In this document: positions 1 to 9,046 of the stretch, piece by piece | Numbering within the stretch: position 1 is the first letter of the stretch | How the letters are laid out: the number at the start of each line of letters is the position of its first letter | Source of the DNA: Caldiserica bacterium UBA646 | GTDB lineage: Bacteria; Caldisericota; Caldisericia; Caldisericales; Caldisericaceae | Reading direction: 5' to 3' | DNA length: 64,000 nucleotides | Assembly: GCA_002299965.1 (NCBI GenBank) | Contig: DBOM01000065.1 | Span: 49,280 to 113,279, forward strand | Notes under the pieces: generated by a model | Seen by the model: only the letters and a program-made list of their open reading frames with translations | What the model was told of the DNA's origin: nothing | The model's database searches: none | Translations under genes and position numbers: made by a program

Positions 1-182
1 CCTTCTCTCTCGCTAAATATCCATACATAGTGTTTTCCTATTGAAAGAAGAGGTATAATATCATCTTTTCTTATAATATGCCCCTTCTTAAAAAGAGGGC
101 CCTTTTTAACGCCAGGAACAACTTCTGTCACATCAGCGCCTAAAATTTTTCCTACCGCTTTTTGCGTTTCTATTTTTTCCAT
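1..182 (-). CDS. MoeA-like molybdopterin-binding protein, N-terminal part (runs off window)
   Basis: Read by hand from the minus strand. ATG at 182, then an open frame to the window edge, about 60 residues beginning MEKIETQKAVGKILGADVTE. The stretch with VVPGVKKGPLFKKGHII followed by a D-D-I-x-P-L-L-S-I-G-K segment matches the N-terminal part of the MoeA-like molybdopterin-binding proteins that accompany molybdenum hydroxylases. The start overlaps the end of the mocA-like gene by 13 bases, so translation is probably coupled. It likely acts in molybdenum cofactor handling for the hydroxylase whose [2Fe-2S] subunit lies upstream. The rest of the gene, and any large catalytic subunit, lie outside the window. 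Confidence 0.7.
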   Translation of the reverse strand, partial: MEKIETQKAVGKILGADVTEVVPGVKKGPLFKKGHIIRKDDIIPLLSIGKHYVWIFSERE

Positions 183-775
183 ATATCTTTAATCCTCTCA
201 TATTCTTCTTTTGTATCCATATCAATAAGAACCCTATCGCTTTTCATTTCTAAAAAATTTATTGTATCGCTATGCCTGCCTAACACATCTTTTAATGTCG
301 TTTTCTCTGCATCCATTGCTAAAATTTCGTTTCTCATTGTATAGGGGATTATAATAGGATGCCCCTTCCTCCCTTGAAAGGTTGGAATAAGTACTTTACC
401 TTTTATATAATTTTCTGTTAATTCATTAATAATATCGCACGTAATAAGCACTTGATCGCCAAGCCCTATTAAAATTCCTTCCGTGTCCTTTATCTCTGCT
501 AGCCCTACCTGAATAGAAGAAAGCATTTCTTTCTTAAAATCTTCATTTACAACTACCTTAAGTTTGTTGCTGCTAATTTTTTCATCAATAGTTTTTTTAA
601 CATCATCTGCTCTGCACCCAAGAACTAACGCAACCTCGACAAGAGACGACGCAAGATACTCCTTTAAAACTGTTTCCACAACAGTTTCATCTCCTATTGG
701 GAGTAAGGGCTTTAATTTTCCCATCCTCTTTGATTCCCCTGCAAAAAGCAAAATACCTTTAATGTTATTTGCCAA
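170..775 (-). CDS. mocA: MocA-like molybdenum cofactor cytidylyltransferase (MobA-like NTP transferase)
   Basis: 201 residues, a single nucleotidyltransferase domain. The nucleotide-binding signature FAGESKRMGKLKP is at residues 11-23, with FAG where most relatives have LAAG. NEDFKKEMLSSIQVGL (about 77-92) and GLGDQV (about 105-109, the metal-binding acidic motif) match the MocA/MobA-like family. MocA transfers CMP from CTP to molybdopterin to make the MCD cofactor of xanthine dehydrogenase-type enzymes. The gene overlaps the [2Fe-2S] subunit gene upstream by 11 bases and the MoeA-like gene downstream by 13. This supports a maturation role for a molybdenum hydroxylase. Whether it uses CTP or GTP cannot be told from sequence alone. 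Confidence 0.8.
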   Translation of the reverse strand: MANNIKGILLFAGESKRMGKLKPLLPIGDETVVETVLKEYLASSLVEVALVLGCRADDVKKTIDEKISSNKLKVVVNEDFKKEMLSSIQVGLAEIKDTEGILIGLGDQVLITCDIINELTENYIKGKVLIPTFQGRKGHPIIIPYTMRNEILAMDAEKTTLKDVLGRHSDTINFLEMKSDRVLIDMDTKEEYERIKDIWKK

Positions 776-1241
776 TATCTTTACTTGCCCTTTCTACCGC
801 CTTTATAATTTTTACATATCCCGTGCAACGGCAAAGATTCCCAGAAATCCCCTCTCTTATCTCAGAAATCGAAGGATTCGGGTTCTTGTTAAGTAGATAA
901 AGAGATGACATGATCATTCCCGGTGTACAAAAACCGCACTGTATAGCCCCTTCCTCCACAAATGCTTTCTGTATAGAAAGCAATTTTCTCTCAACGTCTG
1001 CCCCTTCAACTGTGACAATTTCTGCACCATCTGCCTGAGGCGCAAGAATTAAACAGGCATTCACACTTCTTCCATTAAACAAAATTGTGCATGCACCGCA
1101 TTCTCCTCTGCCACAACCTTCTTTTGTCCCGGTAAGATGCATTTTATCTCGTATAATATCAAGAAGTACTGCATTGGCAGGAACGCTCAGTTTATACTCT
1201 TTGCCGTTCAGAGCAAAACTAATATCCATTGTCTGCACCAT
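765..1241 (-). CDS. [2Fe-2S] subunit of a molybdenum hydroxylase (xanthine/CO dehydrogenase small subunit type)
   Basis: 158 residues, the usual size for this electron-transfer subunit. Plant-type [2Fe-2S] ligands are Cys43, 48, 51 and 63 (motif CGRGECGAC), and the C-terminal helical-bundle cluster uses Cys102, 105, 137 and 139 (QCGFCTPG and NLCRCTGY). It passes electrons from the Mo site to FAD or another acceptor. It starts two bases after the preA stop and has a GGTGA site before ATG 1241. No FAD or molybdopterin subunit gene is in view. With preT-preA upstream and mocA downstream, it probably belongs to a purine or N-heterocycle hydroxylase. Confidence 0.85.
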   Translation of the reverse strand: MVQTMDISFALNGKEYKLSVPANAVLLDIIRDKMHLTGTKEGCGRGECGACTILFNGRSVNACLILAPQADGAEIVTVEGADVERKLLSIQKAFVEEGAIQCGFCTPGMIMSSLYLLNKNPNPSISEIREGISGNLCRCTGYVKIIKAVERASKDIGK

Positions 1242-1242
1242 T

Positions 1243-2484
1243 TCACCTTTTTTCTACAAAATAATACACACTGTTACTGCCCTCTATTTTTTCTTTCATC
1301 TTAATTGCATCCACAGGGCAAATCTGCATACACATTGCACACCCAACACATTTTTCTTCATCGAAGTGAGGCACTCTCTTCTCGCTATCCCAATCAATTG
1401 CCATATGCCCACCATCGAAACAAGCTGAATAGCAAAGGCCGCAACCAACACATTTTTCTTCTACTAATTCAGCAAGAGTTTTGGGTGAGGGAAGCTCATC
1501 CTGAGATTTAATGTTCGGCAGCGCCTTTCCAACAATATCCAGAGGAGAATTAAAACCCATATCAGATAAGTAATGAGCAAAACCTCTTTTCAAATCCTCT
1601 ATTGTCCTAAATCCGTAATGCATAGGCAATGTACAGAATTGCACATTCGAAGCTCCGACAGCCATAAATTCTACGGCATCTCTCCAATTAAATGCACCAC
1701 CATTCCCGGAAATTGTAATGTCCACATTTTTGGCAATTTCCGCAATGGTACGCAAGGTAATAGGTTTTATGGCAGGACCCGAAAGACCTGAATATGCGCC
1801 TTTGCCAAAAAGAGAAGGATATGGCTCAAATGTGTTTATATCAATGCCTAATAAAGATGGGATTGTATTGCTTGCAGTAATACCATCTGCTCCACCTCTT
1901 TTTACGGCTTTTGCCACTTCAACAATGTCCGTAACTTGCGGGGTTATCTTTATAAGCACGGGGATATCCTCTGCTGCCTCTTTTACCCAGCGTGCCACTT
2001 TCTCCGTTGCTTCGATACTTTGAGCAAGCATTCTTCCAGCTTCTTCCCCCATGCTTCCTTGAGGGCAACTAAAACTGCATTCTATAAGATCAACGCCAGC
2101 TTTTTTCAATCGCCACACAAGTGTCTGCCAATCTTCCTTTTTTGTACCCATGATAGATGCGCCAATCATTTTTTCAGGAAACACTTCCTTTAACGTCTTT
2201 ACTCTTTTTTCAATTTCATCAATCTGATATCCAGAAATAAGATCAATATTACCCAAACCAATAACCTTTCTGCTCATCGAACCAAATGAAGACATCATGG
2301 GATATTTAAGCGGCACAGAATTTCCTTCGACAGACGTTGTCTTTAGTATTATGCCTCCCCAACCTGCTTTTAATCCGTTATATGCTATATCAAACTCATC
2401 CGTAGGAGGTGCTGCGGAAAGAATAAAGGGATTCTCTAAGCGAATGCCTAAAAATTCCATAGAAAGATCTATTTTTTTATACAT
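1243..2484 (-). CDS. preA: Dihydropyrimidine dehydrogenase (NAD+) catalytic subunit PreA-like, FMN and 2x[4Fe-4S]
   Basis: 413 residues, the length of known PreA. Residues 1-320 form a dihydroorotate dehydrogenase-type FMN barrel, with the active-site cysteine segment ECSFSCPQ at 135-142 and IKITPQVTDI at 178-187. The C-terminus carries two [4Fe-4S] motifs, Cys345-348-351-355 and Cys379-382-385-389. PreA reduces or oxidises the 5,6 bond of uracil or thymine with electrons passed from PreT. The start overlaps the preT end by 8 bases. Similar proteins also occur in selenium- or molybdenum-dependent purine degradation clusters, so the true substrate may be another N-heterocycle. Confidence 0.85.
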   Translation of the reverse strand: MYKKIDLSMEFLGIRLENPFILSAAPPTDEFDIAYNGLKAGWGGIILKTTSVEGNSVPLKYPMMSSFGSMSRKVIGLGNIDLISGYQIDEIEKRVKTLKEVFPEKMIGASIMGTKKEDWQTLVWRLKKAGVDLIECSFSCPQGSMGEEAGRMLAQSIEATEKVARWVKEAAEDIPVLIKITPQVTDIVEVAKAVKRGGADGITASNTIPSLLGIDINTFEPYPSLFGKGAYSGLSGPAIKPITLRTIAEIAKNVDITISGNGGAFNWRDAVEFMAVGASNVQFCTLPMHYGFRTIEDLKRGFAHYLSDMGFNSPLDIVGKALPNIKSQDELPSPKTLAELVEEKCVGCGLCYSACFDGGHMAIDWDSEKRVPHFDEEKCVGCAMCMQICPVDAIKMKEKIEGSNSVYYFVEKR

Positions 2485-3745
2485 TTTTCCCTCCCTCTAA
2501 ATACTTCGCAATGTTTTGCGCAGCCTTTTTGCCATCTGCTACACATTCAACAACAGTACTTGCTCCCCTTACAATATCGCCTCCAGCAAAAACACCTTTT
2601 ACATTTGCCATCAAGCCATCGCTGACTTTTACTAAACCTTTCGCGTCTCTTTCCACCTTAGGAAAATAAACATCAGCTTTTTGTCCTATAGCAATCACTA
2701 CAGCATCGAGAGGGATTACAAAATCAGAATTTGGAATTGGTACAGGGTTCCTCCTTCCAGATGGATCTTTTTCGCCAAGATGTGCTCTTGTCACAACAAG
2801 CCCCTCTACCCTTTTATCGCCTTCAATCTTTTTTGGGATTGCAAGGAATTGAAATGTTACGCCTACCTCTATTGCTTCTTCAATTTCTTTCTTAAACGCC
2901 TTCAGTTCTTTTGTACCTCTTCTATATATCACCTCGACATCACGTAATGGATCTTCAATTTTCAAAACACTTGCTACTTCCACGGCTACATTACCACCAC
3001 CTATTACTCCTACTCTTTTAAAGTGAGGTAATTTAGCACCGGATTTTGCCCGTTTAAGAAGTTCTCGCGAATAGTAAACACCGTCTAAGTTATTTCCGGG
3101 TATGTCTAAGTTAAGCTCGCCAGAAAGACCTGTTGAGATAAAAATTGCGCTGTACTCTTTATCTAATTCTTCCAATGATTTTATTGTTGTATCTTTTACC
3201 TCCGACACAAAATTATGATGAACAAAGCGAGCTTCTTTTTTTTCTATTTCTTCGGGAAGTCGTGTTGCAGATATTTCATTAGCAGGAACTCCTCCCAACT
3301 GCTTCTTTTCAAAAACAACTGGCTGATAGCCAAATCTTCTTAGCTCTCTTGCACAAGCAAGACCTGCAGGACCGCCACCTACAATAGCAATTTTCCCTTT
3401 TGTAGCAGGCACAAGTTCAAGATTTTCGGAAGGGTCTGTATTATCCGTTATATATCTGTGAAGCTCTCTAATTTTAATGGGTGTATCCATTTTTATCCTT
3501 GTGCAAGCACTTTGACAGAAGCTCTCTTCGGGGCAAATTCTGCCACACGTTTCAATAAGGGGATGTGCTTCCTGGATAATTTCTCTTGCACCTTTTAGAT
3601 TATCGGTGCGTATAGATTGAATAAATTCAGCAATAGGAACATGTGCTGGGCATGCTGTTTCACAAGGGGCATCATAACAATAAAGGCATCGTTCAGCTTC
3701 TATCGCAGCTTGCTCCTTTGAGAATGTTTTTTCGATTTCTTCCAT
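2477..3745 (-). CDS. preT: NAD(P)-dependent FAD oxidoreductase PreT/GltD-like
   Basis: 422 residues. The N-terminal domain has eight cysteines for two [4Fe-4S] clusters (Cys20, 23, 28, 32 and Cys67, 71, 77, 81). A FAD-binding GGGPAG follows at 123-128, and a second Rossmann motif GVIGGGNVAVEVA at about 245 binds NAD(P)H. This is the layout of the glutamate synthase small-chain family and of PreT, which feeds electrons to PreA. It is the first gene of the run, with GGAG about 10 bases before ATG 3745 and a strong promoter upstream. Direct coupling to preA (8-base overlap) favours the PreT assignment over a glutamate synthase subunit. Confidence 0.85.
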   Translation of the reverse strand: MEEIEKTFSKEQAAIEAERCLYCYDAPCETACPAHVPIAEFIQSIRTDNLKGAREIIQEAHPLIETCGRICPEESFCQSACTRIKMDTPIKIRELHRYITDNTDPSENLELVPATKGKIAIVGGGPAGLACARELRRFGYQPVVFEKKQLGGVPANEISATRLPEEIEKKEARFVHHNFVSEVKDTTIKSLEELDKEYSAIFISTGLSGELNLDIPGNNLDGVYYSRELLKRAKSGAKLPHFKRVGVIGGGNVAVEVASVLKIEDPLRDVEVIYRRGTKELKAFKKEIEEAIEVGVTFQFLAIPKKIEGDKRVEGLVVTRAHLGEKDPSGRRNPVPIPNSDFVIPLDAVVIAIGQKADVYFPKVERDAKGLVKVSDGLMANVKGVFAGGDIVRGASTVVECVADGKKAAQNIAKYLEGGKNV

Positions 3746-3781
3746 TACATCTTCACTCCTTTCCGATATTTGTTAAAATTT

Positions 3782-3809
3782 ATTATACCTTCGTTTAATA
3801 AACTGTCAA
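3782..3809 (-). promoter_or_regulatory. Sigma-70-type promoter of the preT run
   Basis: Minus strand TTGACA (3804-3809), 16-bp spacer, TATAAT (3782-3787). Both boxes are perfect consensus. The predicted start lies about 30 bases before the preT ATG. The rest of 3746-3899 holds no gene; it separates the end of rsmI from preT, and I see no convincing terminator there. Confidence 0.75.
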
Positions 3810-3899
3810 GAAGTGCGAATTGCCTCACCTGCTTCGTAGAGCTTAACGCAATATAGAAAATTAAAAGATAACACAGTATAGAACCTATAGCAAACAGTA

Positions 3900-4565
3900 C
3901 TATTTATAAGACACGATTATAATGACTTCTCCTTTTACTGAGCGGCCCTCTAGTTCATTAAGAATCTCTGACGCTCTACCTCTCAATGCTTCCTCATGAA
4001 TCTTTGTAATTTCACGGGTTACCGCAACATTTACATCACCTGCACTTTCTATAAGCTCAGAGAGGAATTGCTTTACCCTGAAAGGGGATTCAAAAAAAAT
4101 AACAGGGCCAGAAAAATCTTTGAACCCCTGTAAAATCTTTTTCCTTTTCCCTTTTTTCCTTGGGAGAAATCCATAAAAAATAAAATGAGCGGGAGAAAAC
4201 CCTGAAAGAAGAAGTGCCGGGACAAAAGAAGTAGGACCAGGCAAAACCTCAATATGTATCCCTTTATTAATACAAGCTTTAATAAGTTTATAGCCAGGAT
4301 CAGAAATACCAGGAGTACCTGCATCTGTCACAAGAGCAATCTCTTTTCCTCTTTCCATTTCTTCCATAAGTTTTTCTAGCTTACGTGCACTGGAATAACT
4401 ATGGAAACTTGTAATTGGGGTATGTATAGCGTATTTGTTCAATAAAATACGGGTAACTCGTGTGTCTTCCGAGGCTATAAGATCCACTTTCCTCAACACA
4501 AGAATTACCCGTAGTGTAATATCCTTTAAATTACCAATCGGTGTAGGGCAGACATACAAACTCAT
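3900..4565 (-). CDS. rsmI: 16S rRNA (cytidine-1402-2'-O)-methyltransferase RsmI
   Basis: 221 residues, a tetrapyrrole-methylase fold. PTPIGNLKDIT at 8-18, SEDTR at about 32-36, LVTDAGTPGISDPG at about 78-91 and EVLPGPTSFVPAL are RsmI signatures, with the C-terminal FFESPFR and EITKIHEE blocks also present. It methylates the 2'-OH of C1402 in the 16S decoding centre using SAM. Slightly shorter than the E. coli protein, as in many small-genome lineages. Its ATG shares a base with the infB stop (TAATG), so it is the last gene of rimP-nusA-infB-rsmI. Confidence 0.93.
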   Translation of the reverse strand: MSLYVCPTPIGNLKDITLRVILVLRKVDLIASEDTRVTRILLNKYAIHTPITSFHSYSSARKLEKLMEEMERGKEIALVTDAGTPGISDPGYKLIKACINKGIHIEVLPGPTSFVPALLLSGFSPAHFIFYGFLPRKKGKRKKILQGFKDFSGPVIFFESPFRVKQFLSELIESAGDVNVAVTREITKIHEEALRGRASEILNELEGRSVKGEVIIIVSYK

Positions 4566-6478
4566 TATTTTGTATCAGAGTCGCTACTTTTGCTTATTTC
4601 GATTTCATCTCCCACCTTAATATCATTAAAGTTTTTCAATCCTATACCACATTCATATCCCTTTGCAACTTCTTTTGCATCCTTTTTAAATCTTTTCAGG
4701 GATGAAACCACTGTATCGTATATAACGGCATTGCCACGCAAAACTTTTGCTTTAGCATCCCTTACTATCTTTCCCTCAGTAACCATACAGCCAGCTATCG
4801 TGCCAGTACCGCTTACCTTAAATACTTGCTTTACAGTAGCCCTGCCAATCACCACTTCTTTAACTTCTAGTTTAACCATTCCTTTAAGCAATCGTTCAAT
4901 ATCGTCTATTAATTCAAAGATAATATCATAAGTCATTATTTCTATTTTTCTCGCTTTGGCATCTTTTTTAGCCTCAGCAGTAGGGCGTACGCTAAAACCT
5001 AATATGCCCGCTTTTGTCGCTTCTGCAAGCAAAATATCGCTTTTGACTATTCCGCCAACGCCTTCATGAATAATATCAATAGGAACAGGGGATTTAAGTT
5101 CTTTTATTGCATGTTTTACTGCTTCAAGCGAGCCTTGGGTATCAGCCTTAAGAATAACAAAAAGTTTTTCAAGCTCCTTTTCCTCCATCTCTCGAAATAA
5201 GTCATCCATAGTTTTAGAAACAGTCTGAGTCTCCATTTGTTGAGCTCTTCTTCCAATTTCAATCCGCTTTGTTTCCTCTTTTGCATCCTTAATATTATCT
5301 ATTACATAAAATATCTCTCCCGCCTTCGGCACGCTGGGAAGTCCTACAATTCCCACAACAGAAACAGCTTTAATTTTTTTGACCATTTTGCCTCGAATAT
5401 CTGTAAGAAATCTCACTCTTCCAACAACATCTCCTACTCTAATATAATCACTTGCCTTCAATGTGCCAGTTTGAACAACTACCGTAGCAAGTGGACCAAT
5501 ATTTTTATGCATTTCTGATTCAATTACAGTACCTGAGCAAAGGGTAGTAGGATTTGTTTTAAGTTCGAGAAGTTCAGCTTGTAAATTAATCATTTCAAGA
5601 AGCTCTTCAACGCCTTTTCCTGTCTTCGCCGAAACATTGGCATATATTGTTGATCCACCCCAATCCTCTGGAAGTAGCCCTCTATCAGCAAGTTGTTTTT
5701 TTACAGCCTCCGGATCAGCATTTGGCCTATCAATTTTATTAAGTGCTACAATAATTGGAACATCAGCAGCACGAGCATGATCAAGCGATTCTATCGTTTG
5801 GTCCTTAACACCCTCATCTGCTGCAACAACAAGAATAACAATGTCCGTAACTAACGACCCCCTCAAGCGCATTTCTGTAAATGCCTCATGCCCCGGAGTA
5901 TCAATAAAGATGATTTCTTTTCCATTTACGTTAACAACAGAGGCTCCAATTGCCTGAGTAATCTGCCCTTTCTCTTGGTCAGCAATAGATGTCTTTCTTA
6001 TTGTATCAAGCAATGTAGTCTTGCCGTGGTCCACATGCCCCATTACAGTTACAACAGGTGCTCGGGAACACAATTGTTTTAAAAATTCTTTATCTTTAAA
6101 CTCTGGAACGTCAAAATTTAACTCAAAAGCAAGATAATGTACTTCAGTTTTCGAGAGCTTCCTGTCCGGCTTATAAGGAATTCCCAGTTTCATAATTCGT
6201 TCCTTTACTGTCCTTACCGGGACTTTAAAGCGTTTCGCAAACTCCTCTACATTAATATCGCCAGATATCTTTTGAGATTTTTCCTCTGTAACTTCCCGTT
6301 TTTTGCGCATCTCCTCGACATACTCTTCTGCCAAAAAAATCGCGTCAGGCTCCAGTGACGATAAATGCCCCTTCACATCAACTCCTAATTCCCCTAAAAT
6401 CTTAATCAATTTAGGAGACTTTATTCCAAGTTTTTTAGCAACTTCATAAACTCTCATTTTATTTTTGTTCACTTGCAT
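4565..6478 (-). CDS. infB: Translation initiation factor IF-2
   Basis: 637 residues, a short form that lacks the long N-terminal extension of enterobacterial IF-2. An IF2_N-like motif at about 8-55 ([11 protein letters not shown]) and a second at about 76-125 precede the GTPase. G1 is GHVDHGKT at 147-154, followed by DTPGHEAF and NKID, then domains II, III and the C2 domain that binds fMet-tRNA. The start used here overlaps nusA by 20 bases and has GAGGAAGG close upstream. ATG 6457 (residue 8), just past the nusA stop, is a reasonable alternative. The neighbours (nusA before, rsmI after) are the usual translation-transcription operon partners, but rbfA is absent. Confidence 0.97.
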   Translation of the reverse strand: MQVNKNKMRVYEVAKKLGIKSPKLIKILGELGVDVKGHLSSLEPDAIFLAEEYVEEMRKKREVTEEKSQKISGDINVEEFAKRFKVPVRTVKERIMKLGIPYKPDRKLSKTEVHYLAFELNFDVPEFKDKEFLKQLCSRAPVVTVMGHVDHGKTTLLDTIRKTSIADQEKGQITQAIGASVVNVNGKEIIFIDTPGHEAFTEMRLRGSLVTDIVILVVAADEGVKDQTIESLDHARAADVPIIVALNKIDRPNADPEAVKKQLADRGLLPEDWGGSTIYANVSAKTGKGVEELLEMINLQAELLELKTNPTTLCSGTVIESEMHKNIGPLATVVVQTGTLKASDYIRVGDVVGRVRFLTDIRGKMVKKIKAVSVVGIVGLPSVPKAGEIFYVIDNIKDAKEETKRIEIGRRAQQMETQTVSKTMDDLFREMEEKELEKLFVILKADTQGSLEAVKHAIKELKSPVPIDIIHEGVGGIVKSDILLAEATKAGILGFSVRPTAEAKKDAKARKIEIMTYDIIFELIDDIERLLKGMVKLEVKEVVIGRATVKQVFKVSGTGTIAGCMVTEGKIVRDAKAKVLRGNAVIYDTVVSSLKRFKKDAKEVAKGYECGIGLKNFNDIKVGDEIEISKSSDSDTK

Positions 6479-7511
6479 CGCCTTCCTCTAATAATTCAAT
6501 AAGGTGGATCCTGTACTCAGTAAGATTAGAAGCAAGTTTTACATTAATGCCTCCCCCTCCAAGTGTTGAAGCATAATTTTTAGAAAAGACATAAACATTA
6601 GCTTCCTTAGTCTTAGGAATAATTTCCACTCTCTCAACTTTCCCCGGACTTAGTGCATTCTCTATATAAATTTCAGGATTTGTATTATATCTGATTACAT
6701 CAATTCTCTCCCTGTTCAATTCTCTTGAAACTGCATTAATTCGCACGCCTTTAGTGCCAATACATGCTCCCACAGGATCAACACGTAAATTTTTCGTAGC
6801 AACAGCCATCTTAGCTCTTACACCCGGCTCTCTTACAATGGCCTTAACTTCAACAATGCCCTGCTGAACTTCTGGCACTTCCATACTTACAAGTTTTTCC
6901 AAAAATTCTGGGCACGCGCGAGATAAAATAATTTGAGGCCCTTTAATGCTGCTTTTCACCTCTTTTATTAACGCCTTCACCAACTTGTCTTTTCTTAGCT
7001 GCTCTCCAGGAATATATTCCTCTGGGGGTATAATGCCCTCAATATTGTGAGGCTCAATACTTACGCCAATTTCACCTCTTCCTTTTCTCCTAGCCACCCT
7101 TCCCGTGATTACCGTTCCTACAAGTCCAGAAAATTCTTCAAATGCAACTTCTCTTTTCTTCTCAAGTATTTTTTGTTGAAAAACTTGCCTTGCTGTACGA
7201 ATTGCCGTTGAGGAAAGTTTACTTGTTGGAATTTCAATAAGAACAGTACCACCTATTTCTATATCATCAGTAAATTTTTTTGCCTCTTCAGTGCTTATTT
7301 CAAGTATCGGATTTTCTACATTTTCCACAATTATCTTCTCTGCATAAATCTTAACACTACCACGAGAAAGATCTATTTTAACAACAGCATTCTGCTCATT
7401 AAATGTTTTTCTATAAGCAGCTTGCAATGCCGCCTGTATAACTTCCACGATATAATCCTTAGAAATACCTTCTTCCTCTTCTATGTTCCTCAATATATCA
7501 ATATCGATCAT
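6459..7511 (-). CDS. nusA: Transcription termination/antitermination factor NusA
   Basis: 350 residues, a short NusA with no C-terminal acidic repeats. An N-terminal RNA polymerase-binding domain (about 1-125) is followed by an S1 domain with GLVGTVITGRV (about 127-195) and two KH domains with VGACIGTKGVRINAVSREL (about 247-265). It modulates pausing, termination and antitermination. It overlaps rimP by 4 bases and infB by 20, so it is translationally coupled on both sides. The leader of this operon contains a terminator-like hairpin that could be a site of NusA-dependent control. Confidence 0.95.
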   Translation of the reverse strand: MIDIDILRNIEEEEGISKDYIVEVIQAALQAAYRKTFNEQNAVVKIDLSRGSVKIYAEKIIVENVENPILEISTEEAKKFTDDIEIGGTVLIEIPTSKLSSTAIRTARQVFQQKILEKKREVAFEEFSGLVGTVITGRVARRKGRGEIGVSIEPHNIEGIIPPEEYIPGEQLRKDKLVKALIKEVKSSIKGPQIILSRACPEFLEKLVSMEVPEVQQGIVEVKAIVREPGVRAKMAVATKNLRVDPVGACIGTKGVRINAVSRELNRERIDVIRYNTNPEIYIENALSPGKVERVEIIPKTKEANVYVFSKNYASTLGGGGINVKLASNLTEYRIHLIELLEEGDASEQK

Positions 7512-7960
7512 TTTTTCCCACCTCTCTTTTCCAACAACCTATTATAAAGAGAAATTTTCACCACCTTGTCAAATGGCACTTCCAATTTTTTTTCATTTTT
7601 TCTAAATACAACATTATCGCCAGAAAATCCTTCAAGTATAGCTTCTTCTTTTATTATATTCTCTCCGACCTTAAAAGAAACTTTTACCTCATTCCCAGCA
7701 AAAATATCAATTTCTTCTCTTGTTTTCAAAACCCTACTTAACCCAGGTGAAGAAATTGCAATACTGTACGCCCCTTCAAGCCCAACAGAAAAAAGTTCAC
7801 TCTGAATTTCCCTCGTTACATTTTCCAAATCTTTAATGCCTACAATACCACCTCTTCGGTAGATAACTGCTTCAATTCTGTCACCCAGAACCAAACACTC
7901 TACCAATATTAATCCGAATCGCTCGGCACTTCTCTTTGCAATTTCATTTATTCTATCCAT
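7508..7960 (-). CDS. rimP: Ribosome maturation factor RimP
   Basis: 150 residues, the family's normal length. RFGLILVECLVLGDR-type N-terminal domain, then YSIAISSPGLSRVLKTREE (about 83-101), the RimP signature, and a C-terminal SH3-like barrel. RimP helps assemble the 30S subunit. It is the first gene of the operon, with GGAGAG before ATG 7960 and a promoter about 80 bases upstream. Its 3' end overlaps nusA by 4 bases, the standard rimP-nusA pairing. Confidence 0.93.
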   Translation of the reverse strand: MDRINEIAKRSAERFGLILVECLVLGDRIEAVIYRRGGIVGIKDLENVTREIQSELFSVGLEGAYSIAISSPGLSRVLKTREEIDIFAGNEVKVSFKVGENIIKEEAILEGFSGDNVVFRKNEKKLEVPFDKVVKISLYNRLLEKRGGKK

Positions 7961-7982
7961 AAGTTCTCTCCATCAAACGAAA

Positions 7983-8006
7983 AAGTGGGCACATTTATTC
8001 CCACTT
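7983..8006 (-). promoter_or_regulatory. Terminator-like hairpin in the rimP-nusA-infB leader (possible attenuator)
   Basis: On the minus strand AAGTGGG, a 10-base loop, then CCCACTT followed by TTT. A perfect 7-bp stem running into five T residues sits between the rimP promoter (8028-8055) and the rimP ATG, with no gene upstream that it could terminate. Control by attenuation, perhaps by NusA itself, is inference. Confidence 0.5.
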
Positions 8007-8027
8007 CTCCATATGAAATCTATAAAT

Positions 8028-8055
8028 ATTGTAAAGGAAATTTTAAATTTTGCAA
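8028..8055 (-). promoter_or_regulatory. Probable promoter of rimP-nusA-infB-rsmI
   Basis: Minus strand TTGCAA (8050-8055), 16-bp spacer, TACAAT (8028-8033). It matches the spacing seen at the other promoters in the window. Predicted start near 8021, giving a leader of about 60 bases that contains the hairpin at 7983-8006. Confidence 0.5.
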
Positions 8056-8095
8056 ATAGAAAATAATTAAAAATTTTTTAAAATAACCGAACTTT

Positions 8096-8115
8096 TTAGA
8101 TACCCACCTGTCTAA
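8096..8115. promoter_or_regulatory. 20-bp dyad upstream of the DUF4349-SIMPL pair (possible operator)
   Basis: TTAGATACCC ACCTGTCTAA: arms TTAGATA and TGTCTAA match in 6 of 7 positions. It lies 20 bases before ATG 8135, just upstream of the Shine-Dalgarno AAAGGAGG. It could be a repressor site or an mRNA hairpin; no regulator can be named. Confidence 0.3.
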
Positions 8116-8134
8116 AAATAAAAAGGAGGAAAAA

Positions 8135-9046
8135 ATGAATGAATTTGTAAATTTTTTAAAGAAAAACAAAATTGCTTTAGCCTTGCTCATCGTCGTGATG
8201 ATAATAGGCATCGGCGGGGTAAGTTACCTTTTCCTTGGAACAGAAATAATCAGAACTGAAAAAGCAATGTCTCCACAAAATCAGACAAATGAGTCTCTGC
8301 CCTACTCAAACGCAACCTTTGAAGATGAAACCACAAGAGAATCTGGCACCTACCTTAGCGAAAACAATGTAGATACACAGTTTGGCATTAAAATAATCAA
8401 GAACGGCAGTACAAGCTTGCAGGTAGAAAAAGGGAAATTTTTCGAGGTATGGAATAATATCATCTTTACTGCAAAAGGTTTGAATGGTTTTGTTTCAAAT
8501 TCAAACTATTATAAACAAGACGAACACTATTATGGGACAGTTAGTATAATGATTCCTTCTAAAGATTTTGATACATTTGCTGAACAAATTTCAAAACTTG
8601 GGAAAACAGAAAATATGCGCGTGTCAACCAAGGATGTCACAGGTGAATACGTAGATCTTTCATCAAGAATCAAAGTACTTGAATCACAAAAAAATCTCCT
8701 TCTTTCTTGGCTAAGTAAATCAGACGATATAAAAGATATGATTGCCCTAAGAAATGAACTGGAAAAAGTAGAAAGCGAAATCGAACAAATTAAAGGAAGA
8801 ATGAATTACATCACATTTCACACAGATTTTTCTGAGATTACAATAAGCATCACAGAAGAGGGGAAAATTCCAGTAGAAAAACCAGAAATACTTCTGCGCC
8901 TTATTGCTGCATGGAAAATAGCGTTGAACGCCCTTGTTTCTTCACTAGCTGGATTTATAATATTTGTTGGCTGGATAATTCCATGGGTTATTATCCTATA
9001 CATAATTTATGTAATTTATAAAAAAAGAAAAGGAGGCACAGCATGA
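8135..9046 (+). CDS. DUF4349 domain membrane-anchored protein
   Basis: 303 residues. A membrane anchor at about 12-36 (IALALLIVVMIIGIGGVSYLFLG), an extracytoplasmic region about 37-255 with a coiled-coil segment around SSRIKVLESQKNLLLSWL to RNELEKVESEIEQIKGRM, and a second transmembrane segment at about 262-295 followed by KKRKGGTA. The block V-S-T-K-D-V-T-G-E-Y-V-D-L-S-S-R is characteristic of DUF4349. Function of the family is not established; it is an envelope protein. AAAGGAGG lies 7 bases before the ATG. The stop overlaps the SIMPL gene by 4 bases, so the two are coupled. Confidence 0.85.
   Translation: MNEFVNFLKKNKIALALLIVVMIIGIGGVSYLFLGTEIIRTEKAMSPQNQTNESLPYSNATFEDETTRESGTYLSENNVDTQFGIKIIKNGSTSLQVEKGKFFEVWNNIIFTAKGLNGFVSNSNYYKQDEHYYGTVSIMIPSKDFDTFAEQISKLGKTENMRVSTKDVTGEYVDLSSRIKVLESQKNLLLSWLSKSDDIKDMIALRNELEKVESEIEQIKGRMNYITFHTDFSEITISITEEGKIPVEKPEILLRLIAAWKIALNALVSSLAGFIIFVGWIIPWVIILYIIYVIYKKRKGGTA

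Noticed and set aside
2477..3745. Glutamate synthase small subunit (gltD)
   Set aside because: The same fold, but the gene overlaps preA and no large subunit is nearby, so PreT fits better.
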